From Sphingobacteriaceae bacterium (lineage in GTDB: Bacteria; Bacteroidota; Bacteroidia; B-17B0; Aurantibacillaceae), in NCBI GenBank assembly GCA_947480015.1, contig CANKBS010000016.1, positions 1 to 64,000 on the forward strand: 64,000 nt of DNA, read 5' to 3'. The position numbers and the translations under genes are program-made. A model generated the notes under the pieces. The model was not told the origin of the DNA. It saw nothing but the letters and a program-made list of their open reading frames with translations, and made no database searches. Positions 47,715 to 55,462 of this stretch are shown in pieces; the first letter of the stretch is position 1; each line of letters starts with the position of its first letter.

Positions 47715-48698
47715 ATGGACATTTTAGTTGGCAGACAAAAACAATTTATTCTTCAAAATAAATGTGTGCGTGGTTTAAATTTTACTGTGGAATTAATTCA
47801 TGGTACATTAAATACTGACTTAGTTTTAGCAGATTTATTGCCTGAAAATATTATTATTGGTATGACATTGGTTCGCGGTGGCCAAAATATGGTTGTAATG
47901 AACCCAGCCAATTTACGCATCCTTCATTTGGATTCCACTTTCTATCGTGCAAATTGGAATAAAATTGCTCCGAATGTGGCTACTTTAGCCAATTGGACCG
48001 AAATTGTTCAAAAAGGTGCCGCTGCTTATAATAAACGCATTGTTGAATTAGCTTTTGATTTTCATGGTTGTTATGATCTTACCGGAACCGATGAGTTAAT
48101 TGTAGACATTAACTTTCAATCAAATGCTGTTTCTGCTTCTGCAGATACTAACAGTAAATTAGTTGTTACTGAAAATATAGATGATTTTGGATTTGAAAAA
48201 TTCACTCCTTTTTTCAATATTAAACAGATTCAACCTGGTGAGTCTACTTTTCAAGATTCTTACAACAATTTAAAAGAATTGAGAATTATCAATTTAGATA
48301 AAACTAGCATGCTTTATTCAGCTGCTCCGGTTACACAAGCTTCTTTGACTTCTGAATTAGCTTCTTATGTTGATGTTTATTCGACTATGTTGACTAAACG
48401 TGTTAATTCTTTCTTTAACCAAGCTGAATGTGATGCCCGTACACAATGTTTCGACTTATATAATGGCGACATTGCTCGTACCGCAAATTTGAATTTGACT
48501 TTGGCTAGTACTAACATCAATTCAAATAAAAATTACATTGTTTCTCGTCTTGCTTATCAAGATGCTCGTTTGTTTAATTTATATCAGGCTAAAGTTGCTG
48601 CAGATTCTCTGCAAGCCGCTGCAGATTCTGGTGTACCTATTCCAAACAATCAGATTGCACAAGTTTCGCAAGCGATTAGCAATAATACTGTAAATTAA
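47715..48698 (+). CDS. Candidate major capsid protein (double jelly-roll type)
   Basis: 327 residues, beta-strand-rich with few charged runs, e.g. GLNFTVELIHGTLNTDLVLA, IVELAFDFHGCYDLTG, DELIVDINFQSN. It has no signal peptide or membrane helix, and size fits the coat protein of the FLiP phage. It is followed by its own strong terminator, as expected for the most expressed structural gene. In gene order it sits between the replication gene and a ladder of small membrane proteins. Assignment is from context and fold impression, not from a motif. A structure prediction is the test. Confidence 0.6.
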   Translation: MDILVGRQKQFILQNKCVRGLNFTVELIHGTLNTDLVLADLLPENIIIGMTLVRGGQNMVVMNPANLRILHLDSTFYRANWNKIAPNVATLANWTEIVQKGAAAYNKRIVELAFDFHGCYDLTGTDELIVDINFQSNAVSASADTNSKLVVTENIDDFGFEKFTPFFNIKQIQPGESTFQDSYNNLKELRIINLDKTSMLYSAAPVTQASLTSELASYVDVYSTMLTKRVNSFFNQAECDARTQCFDLYNGDIARTANLNLTLASTNINSNKNYIVSRLAYQDARLFNLYQAKVAADSLQAAADSGVPIPNNQIAQVSQAISNNTVN

Positions 48699-48721
48699 TA
48701 TCTTGTGTTCCTTCATCATAA

Positions 48722-48754
48722 AATGCCGGCCGGCTCCGGTCGGCATTTTTTTTA
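48722..48754 (+). terminator. Rho-independent terminator after capsid gene
   Basis: The stem AATGCCG-G-CCG / CGG-T-CGGCATT with loop GCTC is followed by a run of eight T. It lies 24 bases after the capsid candidate's stop. It probably sets the high capsid-to-downstream ratio. Confidence 0.85.
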
Positions 48755-48765
48755 AAATTTAAAAA

Positions 48766-49122
48766 ATGGGCTATTTAGCAAATTTATTCAACGGTAAAAA
48801 ATTAGGCAATGTTCTTGATACTTTCAAGGAAATTCGCATTCATAAAATCGATGCTAAATATGCTTTTAAAACTGCAAAAGTTGACGATAAATATTATGCA
48901 GCTAATCAATTAGCAAATCAGGGAATAGATTCTCAGCATAATACATTTATGGATGCCTTGCCAAGTATGTTTCAAAGTGTTGGCGGTACTGTTTCAAATT
49001 TATTTGGAAATGGCAAGGGTGCCCTTGGGCAATCAATTACACCGGGCAATTCAAACATAATTGTTTATGTTCTTGGTGCGGTTGCTGTTTTATTTATGTT
49101 TATGACAATTAGAAAAAAATAA
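48766..49122 (+). CDS. Phage tail-anchored membrane protein 1
   Basis: 118 residues. Polar, helical N-terminal part (LGNVLDTFKEIRIHKIDAKY) with a Gly/Ser-rich linker, and a single C-terminal helix NIIVYVLGAVAVLFMFMTIRKK ending in basic residues. Anchoring by the C-terminus into the virion inner membrane fits a minor structural protein. The next gene starts 1 base after the stop. Confidence 0.6.
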   Translation: MGYLANLFNGKKLGNVLDTFKEIRIHKIDAKYAFKTAKVDDKYYAANQLANQGIDSQHNTFMDALPSMFQSVGGTVSNLFGNGKGALGQSITPGNSNIIVYVLGAVAVLFMFMTIRKK

Positions 49123-49123
49123 A

Positions 49124-49591
49124 ATGCCAAACGTTGGTGATATAGTAGGTGATATTAAAAATAGTGTTTCTAACGCTGTTAATAATGTTGTTACAACCGT
49201 ACAAAATACGGCCGGTAATATTCAACAAAATGTACAAGGTGAAATTAATATAGTTAAAGATGCCGTACAAGAGGGTATTGATTCTATAAAAAATACTCTT
49301 AATCCAACTGCTCCTGTTGATCCTATTGTCATACCTCCAAAATTTAATCCTGCCGGTACTCAAATAAAAGGCGGTTTGGATGGTGTTGTTCCTGGTTCTG
49401 GTAATTTTGATGAGAATTTTCAAACCGATAAAGGGATTATGACTACTAGCGCACTTAGTGCGCTTGGTTTAAATTCTTGGCAAGTTAACCAAAATTATCC
49501 GGAGCCTGACTTAACCGAAGCTTCTAAGCCATTGATTTTAGGTTTAGCCGTTGCTGGTGCTTTACTTTTACTTTACTTTTTTAAAAAATAA
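49124..49591 (+). CDS. Phage tail-anchored protein 2 with coiled-coil N-terminus
   Basis: 155 residues. The first 60 residues form an amphipathic helix with regular Val/Ile (VGDIVGDIKNSVSNAVNNVV, then VKDAVQEGIDSIKNTL). A Pro-rich linker follows, then a C-terminal helix KPLILGLAVAGALLLLYFFKK-like with basic end. Probable minor virion protein, possibly linking capsid and membrane. Confidence 0.6.
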   Translation: MPNVGDIVGDIKNSVSNAVNNVVTTVQNTAGNIQQNVQGEINIVKDAVQEGIDSIKNTLNPTAPVDPIVIPPKFNPAGTQIKGGLDGVVPGSGNFDENFQTDKGIMTTSALSALGLNSWQVNQNYPEPDLTEASKPLILGLAVAGALLLLYFFKK

Positions 49592-49593
49592 AT

Positions 49594-49812
49594 ATGCGTT
49601 TTTTTTATCTAATAACTGAGGACCAAGCCAATCAAATTGGCTCTTTTCCTTATACTCATGGTAAGGATTTTGATCCTTTGGAATTTCCACAAGGTGATGG
49701 CATTTATGCTATCGATGCCATTTTAATGGATCGCATTGGCCATTTTGAACAATTTTCTCATTTAGATTTTTCTAAATTGGAAATTATTAACGAACTCAAT
49801 TTAAAACAATAA
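49594..49812 (+). CDS. Small phage protein, soluble
   Basis: 72 residues, acidic, no membrane helix (MRFFYLITEDQANQIGSFPY; FPQGDGIYAIDAILMDRIGH). Sits between two tail-anchored proteins, 3 bases after and before its neighbours. Function unknown. Confidence 0.5.
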   Translation: MRFFYLITEDQANQIGSFPYTHGKDFDPLEFPQGDGIYAIDAILMDRIGHFEQFSHLDFSKLEIINELNLKQ

Positions 49813-49815
49813 ACT

Positions 49816-50070
49816 ATGTCAAAAATTTTTGGTGGTAAAATATCACATTGGCTTGAAAATGCCGCTCAATTTACCGGTGACACCGGGAGTGCCGGAAATA
49901 AGATGTTAAATAATATCTCTGGTAAGGTTAATACTTTTTTAACTGATTCTACAAAGGGAATTGGTATTAAAGTTGATAATTCAAGCCTTTTAAAAATTGG
50001 TGGCGTTGGAGCTGCTCTTATTACCCTTTGGTATTTCATGACAAAAAAGAAATCACGTAAAAACCGCTAA
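49816..50070 (+). CDS. Phage tail-anchored membrane protein 3
   Basis: 84 residues. Polar Gly/Asn/Ser-rich N-terminal region and one C-terminal helix (LLKIGGVGAALITLWYFMTKK) with a basic tail (KSRKNR). Same plan as the two proteins at 48,766 and 49,124. Confidence 0.58.
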   Translation: MSKIFGGKISHWLENAAQFTGDTGSAGNKMLNNISGKVNTFLTDSTKGIGIKVDNSSLLKIGGVGAALITLWYFMTKKKSRKNR

Positions 50071-50072
50071 AT

Positions 50073-50363
50073 ATGAAATTTGCAATAAAATTATTATTCA
50101 GGTTAATTTTTCAATTTGTTCCAATTGACGAAGAGGATTCAAGCCGTATTTTAGGTAAGGCCAAAGATTGGGCCGATACTGTCCGGATTGATGATGATGA
50201 GGACAATAAAACTCCTCAAATTTATCGTACAATTGGAAAATATTGTAATATGTGGGGCGTTCAACTTGGTATGTGTGTTGTTTATTTATTCGCATATCAA
50301 AATATGAAGTCAGCTTTCATGGAATCAAAGGATGATGATGATGATAAATTTTCAAATAAATAA
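50073..50363 (+). CDS. Small phage protein with membrane segment
   Basis: 96 residues. Starts with a hydrophobic/basic stretch (MKFAIKLLFRLIFQFVP), has an acidic middle (RIDDDEDNKTP), a likely helix WGVQLGMCVVYLFAYQNM, and an acidic end (ESKDDDDDKFS). Unknown; presumably membrane-associated. Confidence 0.5.
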   Translation: MKFAIKLLFRLIFQFVPIDEEDSSRILGKAKDWADTVRIDDDEDNKTPQIYRTIGKYCNMWGVQLGMCVVYLFAYQNMKSAFMESKDDDDDKFSNK

Positions 50364-50380
50364 AATTTAAATAAAAAATC

Positions 50381-50521
50381 ATGGATGCAATTTTAAATCT
50401 TTTACAAACTTATGTTGGCGAAATAGCTTCCGCCGGAATTACAATGCTTTTTGCTTGGATTCATCGTAAAGCTTCTTTAAAAAACTTAAAAGATTCAGGT
50501 CAATTAATACAAAAGCCATAA
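50381..50521 (+). CDS. 46-aa phage protein with hydrophobic helix
   Basis: ATG at 50,381; MDAILNLLQTYVGEIASAGI then TMLFAWIHRKASLKN. One short hydrophobic helix followed by a basic tail. The gap to the next ATG is 2 bases, consistent with translation coupling. Confidence 0.45.
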   Translation: MDAILNLLQTYVGEIASAGITMLFAWIHRKASLKNLKDSGQLIQKP

Positions 50522-50523
50522 TT

Positions 50524-50649
50524 ATGAAAAAAATAGTTTCAAAAAGTTTATTTCGCAAGCTTTCAGCTGCCGGAAAAAAAGCGGTAATTAAAATCGCTAA
50601 AAAAATGACTTCTCGACGTAAAAAAACTACTAAAAGACGTCGTTATTAA
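50524..50649 (+). CDS. 41-aa Lys/Arg-rich phage peptide
   Basis: MKKIVSKSLFRKLSAAGKKA then MTSRRKKTTKRRRY. Nearly half of the residues are Lys or Arg. It resembles the DNA-condensing peptides of small ssDNA phages (J-type). It lies in the structural part of the operon, 2 bases after and 1 base before its neighbours. Confidence 0.5.
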   Translation: MKKIVSKSLFRKLSAAGKKAVIKIAKKMTSRRKKTTKRRRY

Positions 50650-50650
50650 A

Positions 50651-50881
50651 ATGGCCTTATTTGGTTTAATATCTTTTAGTGGTTTTAAGAAATTAAAACC
50701 AAGTGAGAAAAAAAAACTTCGAAGTGTGGGCGATCTTATAGATTCGTCAAACTTTCAAAGTTTTCTTCCTAAAAAAGTTAGTAAACAAAAAAAAGAAAAA
50801 TATAAAAAACAAACTGAACTATACCAAAAACAAGCCGGTTTTCGTAGGTATTTAAATATGGGTGGTTTTTTAGATAAATAA
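50651..50881 (+). CDS. Basic phage protein
   Basis: 76 residues, Lys-rich (GFKKLKPSEKKKLRSVGDLI; KKVSKQKKEKYKKQTELY), no membrane helix after the first few residues. Could bind DNA together with the 41-aa peptide upstream. Unknown family. Confidence 0.5.
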   Translation: MALFGLISFSGFKKLKPSEKKKLRSVGDLIDSSNFQSFLPKKVSKQKKEKYKKQTELYQKQAGFRRYLNMGGFLDK

Positions 50882-50885
50882 AAAT

Positions 50886-51428
50886 ATGGCACTTAATAAA
50901 AATATGGATTCGCGTGAAGCGAAAGGATGGGGTCAATTAGTCATTTATGCTATTATTGCTCTTGTCATTTTACCAATCTTTTTAAATGTTGGCAAAATTT
51001 TTAAGTTTGGAACTGGTTTCCTAACTAATTTTTTTTCAGATAAAACTGCAACCGATCAAGTTCCTGTTATTCAAGAGCAAGTTGTTGATCCTGTTAAGAA
51101 ACTTTTAGTTAAAAATAAATGTACTAAAGATGATGCTTGGTTTACCTCTACAGCTTTAAAGCTTGAACAAGCAATGCAAGGTTGGGGCTCTGATCGTGGA
51201 ACAATTTCACCGTTAATTTATGCTTTGAATAGTGATGATGATGCTAGGGCCCTTTATATTGCTTTTGGTGTTCGTATAAATACAGATGGCAATAATGAGG
51301 CCGGTGATTTAACTCAGTGGTTTGGTTGGGAGTTCTCCAATTTACCAGAGTGGCTCGGCGGTTCTTCAAATATGGTTTCTTTAATTAAAGATAAATTTCA
51401 AAATAGTGGTATTCCACTTCCTTGGTAA
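50886..51428 (+). CDS. Phage protein with N-terminal anchor and annexin-like motif
   Basis: 180 residues. One N-terminal helix (LVIYAIIALVILPIFLNVG) and a soluble rest. LKLEQAMQGWGSDRGTISPL resembles the annexin-repeat start (AMKGLGTD-type). A few unrelated phage proteins share this pattern, so I take it as a hint only. Possibly a penton- or membrane-linked virion protein. The next gene's ATG overlaps its stop. Confidence 0.5.
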   Translation: MALNKNMDSREAKGWGQLVIYAIIALVILPIFLNVGKIFKFGTGFLTNFFSDKTATDQVPVIQEQVVDPVKKLLVKNKCTKDDAWFTSTALKLEQAMQGWGSDRGTISPLIYALNSDDDARALYIAFGVRINTDGNNEAGDLTQWFGWEFSNLPEWLGGSSNMVSLIKDKFQNSGIPLPW

Positions 51429-51802
51429 TGACAAATAATAGTGTAGATTTTGTAAGAACAAAGGCCTTAGTAATGGATTTTATTGCCAATGCGCTTGGTG
51501 TTACTCCTATTGGAGCTTCTTATTTATTAAGCGGTCCCGGCGGTCCTTTGGGCGTTGGTGTCGCTTTAAATAACGCTGCTTATTTTGGTGATTTGGATAT
51601 AAATTTGAATACTGCTTTAGGCACTAATTTTAAAATTTATACACCTGGATCAGGAATCATAGAAAATAGTGGCGTTATGAATGCCGGTTATAATGGACCT
51701 ATTATTTTACCATTTTCATATAATTCAATTATTTTTAATCGATTTGATTGCAATGCCGGTTCTCATACTTGGCGTTTTCAAGGATGGATAGTAACTTGGT
51801 AG
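51428..51802 (+). CDS. Beta-rich phage protein, possible vertex protein
   Basis: 124 residues from the ATG overlapping the preceding TAA (an in-frame TTG lies two codons earlier). Gly/Asn-rich and beta-type, with a Trp-containing end (GSHTWRFQGWIVTW), no membrane helix. Its position before the membrane and lysis genes suits a capsid vertex or spike base. Speculative. Confidence 0.45.
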   Translation: MTNNSVDFVRTKALVMDFIANALGVTPIGASYLLSGPGGPLGVGVALNNAAYFGDLDINLNTALGTNFKIYTPGSGIIENSGVMNAGYNGPIILPFSYNSIIFNRFDCNAGSHTWRFQGWIVTW

Positions 51803-52077
51803 ATAAAACATTAAAAGGCTTTTATTTGCTTTTTAAGGACTTATTAGCCGTCCCCTTGTCTTTTATCAAGTGGTCGGCTTTTGTCGCATTAGGAAGCTTA
51901 TTAGTTGCTTTATTAGTCGCTTTAGCACCTTTATTTTTGGTTGGTTACATTTTTACTGTTTTTTTTGATCTTTTCAAAAAACCAGATTTAAAACCAAAAA
52001 AAGAAGATAAATATTCGGCATTTCCTGATTTCCTTAAAAGTGGTTTTTCGGCAATGTTAAAAAGACAAGAAAATTAA
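51784..52077 (+). CDS. Phage membrane protein with two helices
   Basis: 97 residues from the ATG at 51,784, overlapping the preceding gene by 19 bases. Two hydrophobic segments: AFVALGSLLVALLVALAPLF and its continuation FLVGYIFTVFFDLF, then a Lys/Pro-rich cytosolic-type tail. Unknown function. Confidence 0.5.
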   Translation: MDSNLVDKTLKGFYLLFKDLLAVPLSFIKWSAFVALGSLLVALLVALAPLFLVGYIFTVFFDLFKKPDLKPKKEDKYSAFPDFLKSGFSAMLKRQEN

Positions 52078-52078
52078 A

Positions 52079-52264
52079 ATGGCCGTTTTAGCATCACTTA
52101 AAGTAGGTGAAAATTTTAAGTTCTATAAAGTAACTCAAAATTATCAAATAACCGGTTCTTTTAAGGTTGGTGAAACACTTTTTATTACTTATAGATCGCG
52201 TTCTACTTTGCGCGTTGGTGATTATAAAAGTACTCGAATTTTTAAACGTATTATCAGAGTATAA
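52079..52264 (+). CDS. 61-aa basic phage protein
   Basis: Beta-strand-like and basic (LKVGENFKFYKVTQNYQI; TYRSRSTLRVGDYKSTRIFK). Shares its last base with the next gene's ATG. No membrane helix. Function unknown. Confidence 0.5.
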   Translation: MAVLASLKVGENFKFYKVTQNYQITGSFKVGETLFITYRSRSTLRVGDYKSTRIFKRIIRV

Positions 52265-52887
52265 TGGAACAAACTTTTTTAAATATATCCAAAGATCGTC
52301 CGGATGAGCAATTTGGCCATTTTACCGGAAAAGAACTTTATTCACGTTCTCTTGATGCGCCAAAAGAACATGAGTTATCTGAGCAAACTGTTAATGCTTG
52401 GAATATTGTTCGAGATTATTATAATAAACCTTTAAAAATCAATTCAACTTATAGGACTAAGCTTCATGAATTAAGTCTTAAAAAAGGTTTTATAGGCGAG
52501 CATTATTATAAACGTGCTATCGATGGCGCGTTTTTAACATCGGTGGATCAAGAAACTTTGTTACCTGATTTCATTGCTCAAATTTTAACACAAGGCACAT
52601 TATTTAAAAAACTACGTAACGCCGGTATTAATGGCTTTGGAGTTTATGATACTTTTGTACATTTAGATTCAAGGCCTCAAAATGGCCTTGCTCATAGAGA
52701 TGAGTTTGGGACTTTTGCTTTTTGGGATAATAGAACAAAAATTGATGGCGTACAAAAGCCTTTTTTTAAATCTTTGTGGGATGGTTATGGCAAGGAGGAT
52801 GGTGATTTAGGTGTGCCCAAAAACGATTCCAGGATCGTAACACTTTTTTTAATTGGCTCTTTTGTAGCTGCTTTTTTTTTTAATTAA
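52264..52887 (+). CDS. M15-type peptidase, probable endolysin
   Basis: 207 residues. A Zn peptidase pattern of the M15 family: INSTYRTKLHE, then EHYYKRAIDG with His and Asp ligands, and FVHLDSRP with the H-x-D motif. Such enzymes cut peptide cross-links of peptidoglycan. An unusual feature is the C-terminal hydrophobic helix (VTLFLIGSFVAAFFFN), which would anchor it in the virion or host membrane. Likely used for DNA entry or lysis. Confidence 0.65.
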   Translation: MEQTFLNISKDRPDEQFGHFTGKELYSRSLDAPKEHELSEQTVNAWNIVRDYYNKPLKINSTYRTKLHELSLKKGFIGEHYYKRAIDGAFLTSVDQETLLPDFIAQILTQGTLFKKLRNAGINGFGVYDTFVHLDSRPQNGLAHRDEFGTFAFWDNRTKIDGVQKPFFKSLWDGYGKEDGDLGVPKNDSRIVTLFLIGSFVAAFFFN

Positions 52888-52905
52888 AGACCGTAAAAAT
52901 AATTA

Positions 52906-53691
52906 ATGAGATTAATCAATTTAATATCTTTTGGCGGCATTAAGCCTACACCCTATACAGATGCCTTAAAATCAAAGGTAATTTTAGCCGGCGGTTTATT
53001 TAATCCAACTTTAGAAAGTGCTTTTAAAACTTTTGAGGGTGCAATGGGTTCTGAATTAGTAAAATATGATAGATTAAATTTTTACGGTGTTAATAATTCA
53101 ATCGCTGCTATTTATGACTTTATTAATCCTACTATTACTGTTTCAGCTGTTGCCTCTCCAACATGGACAAATAATTATGGATTTACCGGAAACGGAACTA
53201 GTTCTTATATAAATACGCGTTTTAACCAATTAACTTCAGGTACTAATTATACTCAAAATTCTAATTCCTTTGGAGCTTATTTTTTAATTAATAAAGGTGC
53301 AACTACAGAGGTTAATATGGGACTTTCGAATGGCTCTAACTTAACTTATTTAATGCCAAACAATGCCGGTTCTTTTTATTTTGTTGCTAATCAGGGAACC
53401 AATACAACAACAACCGGCCAAAATACTTCCGGATTAATTTCAGTACGTAGAACTTCTAGCACTAATGTTGAGGGATACCGTAATTCTTCTTTGATTAGTT
53501 CTATTACTGTATCTTCGGTAGCTTTAATTAGTCAAGAATTTTTCTTAGGCGCATATAATGCATCGGGATCAGCTGCTGGTTTTTCAAGTAATCCTTTTGC
53601 ATTTAGTTACATGGCATCAGGTGATATAAATGTTACTACATTATACAATGCTGTTCAAGCTTTTGCCACTACTATGGGATGGGCTGTTTAA
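52906..53691 (+). CDS. Spike / receptor-binding-like protein (LamG-like)
   Basis: 261 residues, rich in Asn, Ser, Thr, Gly. From about residue 85 the strands resemble concanavalin/LamG-like folds (WTNNYGFTGNGTSSYINTRF; SSLISSITVSSVALISQEFF). The N-terminal third (KSKVILAGGLFNPTLESAFK) may bind the capsid. The high Ser/Thr/Asn content and gene position suit a host-recognition spike. Confidence 0.5.
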   Translation: MRLINLISFGGIKPTPYTDALKSKVILAGGLFNPTLESAFKTFEGAMGSELVKYDRLNFYGVNNSIAAIYDFINPTITVSAVASPTWTNNYGFTGNGTSSYINTRFNQLTSGTNYTQNSNSFGAYFLINKGATTEVNMGLSNGSNLTYLMPNNAGSFYFVANQGTNTTTTGQNTSGLISVRRTSSTNVEGYRNSSLISSITVSSVALISQEFFLGAYNASGSAAGFSSNPFAFSYMASGDINVTTLYNAVQAFATTMGWAV

Positions 53692-53700
53692 ATTTTTTTT

Positions 53701-53898
53701 ATGACAAGTGAAATTTTATTTTCAATAATAGTAGGTCTTTTAACCATTATCTCATATTTTTTGAGATCTATTGGTACTGATATAAAAGAAATAAAGACTT
53801 CAATTGTTTCCCATGGTGAAAAAATTGCCGTTCACGATGTTCATCTGGACAATATAAGGGAAGATGTTAAAAAGCATGACATTGCCCTTTCTAAATAA
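53701..53898 (+). CDS. XhlA/holin-like phage protein
   Basis: 65 residues. One N-terminal helix (ILFSIIVGLLTIISYFL) followed by a heptad-rich helix (TDIKEIKTSIVSHGEKIA). Single-helix proteins with a coiled-coil end, like XhlA, assist phage lysis. Follows the spike gene and precedes the lipoprotein gene. Confidence 0.5.
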   Translation: MTSEILFSIIVGLLTIISYFLRSIGTDIKEIKTSIVSHGEKIAVHDVHLDNIREDVKKHDIALSK

Positions 53899-53930
53899 AT
53901 TTTTCTGTATTTTTGAGGAAAATTACTCAA

Positions 53931-54323
53931 ATGAAAAATTTTAAACTTTTTTTAAAATCTTATCTTTTAGCTTCTCTTTTTGCTTTAGGAATTTTTTTAA
54001 TTTTTTCTGCATGCAAAAAACAAACTTCTGGCTCTGCCGTAATTTGGTATGACAAAACGGCTTCTATCGGCTTATTAAAAGTCGGCTCAACTTCTTTAAA
54101 TTACTATTTTGATGGTTCTTTGATTGGATCATCTGCCTCCGGGACTTTTTGGACAGGACCTCCCGATTGTAGTTCAACCGGGGTTATAACAATAAAAAAA
54201 GACCTTGGCGGCGCCAAAATCAAAAATTTTTCTTATACTATAAAAGATCAATTAAACCGAATTGTTTATTCGGGATCAATGGACATAAAAGATGCTAGCT
54301 GTAATAGTTTGCAGCTTCAATAA
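53931..54323 (+). CDS. Phage-encoded lipoprotein
   Basis: 130 residues from the ATG at 53,931. Signal peptide with lipobox LIFSACKK. The exported part is beta-type (SGSAVIWYDKTASIGLLKVG; ASGTFWTGPPDCSSTG). Similar short lipoproteins exist in Bacteroidota hosts, so it may be a cargo gene, for example for superinfection exclusion. It ends directly next to the convergent minus-strand module. Confidence 0.55.
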   Translation: MKNFKLFLKSYLLASLFALGIFLIFSACKKQTSGSAVIWYDKTASIGLLKVGSTSLNYYFDGSLIGSSASGTFWTGPPDCSSTGVITIKKDLGGAKIKNFSYTIKDQLNRIVYSGSMDIKDASCNSLQLQ

Positions 54324-54563
54324 TTATTCAAAAATTTCCGGGTGTGTTTCGAATATTCGAAGCAATTTAAAGGGAGTAATTTTTTTCAATTTATAAAGTT
54401 CAGCTGCTTTATGCAAAAACAAGTCAATACCTGTTTTAAGCTTCATCCCTTCACTTGAACAAATTAAAACCCACTGAAATTTTGTCCCAGATTTCATGTG
54501 CACTTGTGATTGTAGTTTTTCTTTTCCTGTTGAGGATTGTAGTTTGTATTTTTTTTCTTTCAT
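54324..54563 (-). CDS. Small protein of the minus-strand phage module
   Basis: 79 residues, basic at the N-terminus (MKEKKYKLQSSTGKEKLQSQ), soluble. Its stop codon abuts the stop of the lipoprotein gene. It follows the RadC-like gene in the same direction. Unknown. Confidence 0.5.
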   Translation of the reverse strand: MKEKKYKLQSSTGKEKLQSQVHMKSGTKFQWVLICSSEGMKLKTGIDLFLHKAAELYKLKKITPFKLLRIFETHPEIFE

Positions 54564-54653
54564 GTTTTATTTATTTACGTTATGGTTAACTAGGTACGGG
54601 TGTTTAAGGTCTGGGAGTTAACCCAATAAGTTAAAACTTACTGAGTTTTTAAA

Positions 54654-55124
54654 TCAAATTTCTCCTTCGTCTGAAAAAGAATAATAACTGTTTTCCCCTA
54701 TTATTATATGATCTAATAATAAAATTTGTAGAATTTTTCCCGCTTCTTTTATTTGTCTTGTGATCTGTTTATCTGGATCACTTGGTACGATTTGTCCACT
54801 TGGGTGATTGTGAGCGATTATAATTCCGCTTGCATTTGCTGTTATTGCTATACTCATAATTACCCGAACGTCAATAACCGTTCCCGCAATTCCACCTTGT
54901 GAAATTTTAACCCACCCTAAAACGCTATTAGCTCTGTTTACAAGCAATAAAATGCATTCTTCGTGGTGTTCTATTGTTTCAGCGTTAAAAACCTTTAAAA
55001 ATTCATTGTAAGCGTCTTGGCTACTTTTAATTTTTGGTCTGTCAATTGCCTTAACTTTGGTTTTATAACTAATCATTACCTCTGCTAAATTTTCCGATTT
55101 TTCAATTTTATATCCTGTTTTCAT
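54654..55124 (-). CDS. radC: RadC-like JAB/MPN protein
   Basis: 156 residues. The JAMM-type metal site is IIAHNHPSGQIVPSDPDK, and the family core (CILLLVNRANSVLGWVKIS; IILLLDHIIIGENSYYSF-like) is complete. RadC-like proteins are frequent in phages and mobile islands; the biochemical role is still unclear despite the DNA-repair name. It lacks the N-terminal HhH region of chromosomal RadC. In the minus-strand module with three small genes. Confidence 0.8.
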   Translation of the reverse strand: MKTGYKIEKSENLAEVMISYKTKVKAIDRPKIKSSQDAYNEFLKVFNAETIEHHEECILLLVNRANSVLGWVKISQGGIAGTVIDVRVIMSIAITANASGIIIAHNHPSGQIVPSDPDKQITRQIKEAGKILQILLLDHIIIGENSYYSFSDEGEI

Positions 55125-55135
55125 GGTTTTAAATA

Positions 55136-55167
55136 CGGGAGCCGTTTAACCGGCTCCCGATTTTTTT
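55136..55167 (+). repeat. Strong hairpin CGGGAGCCG / CGGCTCCCG
   Basis: A 9-bp perfect stem with a 6-base loop and T-run on the + strand. The neighbouring genes run on the minus strand, where no T-run follows, so it is not a normal terminator for them. It may stop + strand read-through, or regulate RadC translation. Confidence 0.55.
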
Positions 55168-55381
55168 AGTTTAATAATAATGAAATTACTTCTTCACATT
55201 TTTGCTCAGATGCTAAAGGTCCGACAAGTGTTTGTTCTTTATCATTCAAATAACTAACCTTTAAAAACCAATTTCTTTCTGTGCTTCCTTCCTTTTCTTT
55301 TTGTTGAAATGGTGAAATCATTTTTATTCCTTTGCTTTGTAGATAAACTACTGTTCCGTTCATTAATGTTACTTTTTTCAT
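55166..55381 (-). CDS. Small phage protein
   Basis: 71 residues (MKKVTLMNGTVVYLQSKGIK; WFLKVSYLNDKEQTLVGPLA), soluble. Sits upstream of the RadC-like gene on the minus strand. No known family. Confidence 0.5.
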   Translation of the reverse strand: MKKVTLMNGTVVYLQSKGIKMISPFQQKEKEGSTERNWFLKVSYLNDKEQTLVGPLASEQKCEEVISLLLN

Positions 55382-55462
55382 TTGTTTTGATTCGATTCAC
55401 CGATATATCGAGAGATTTTAGTTAAAATTTAAAATATATTTATTGCTGTCTTTTGTGTCATT

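Noticed and set aside
49109-49423. 104-codon minus-strand ORF
   Set aside because: Shadow of the coiled-coil protein gene on the + strand; Asn/Ile-rich reverse translation.
44678-54323. Filamentous phage (inovirus)
   Set aside because: The replication protein is of a type also used by filamentous phages, but no Zot/pI ATPase, no pIII-like protein and no tiny signal-peptide coat protein were seen; a 327-aa capsid candidate and an endolysin argue against it.
44678-54323. Microvirus (gokushovirus) prophage
   Set aside because: Microvirus capsid proteins are larger (about 500 residues or more) and such genomes have very few genes; this block has about twenty genes and many membrane proteins.
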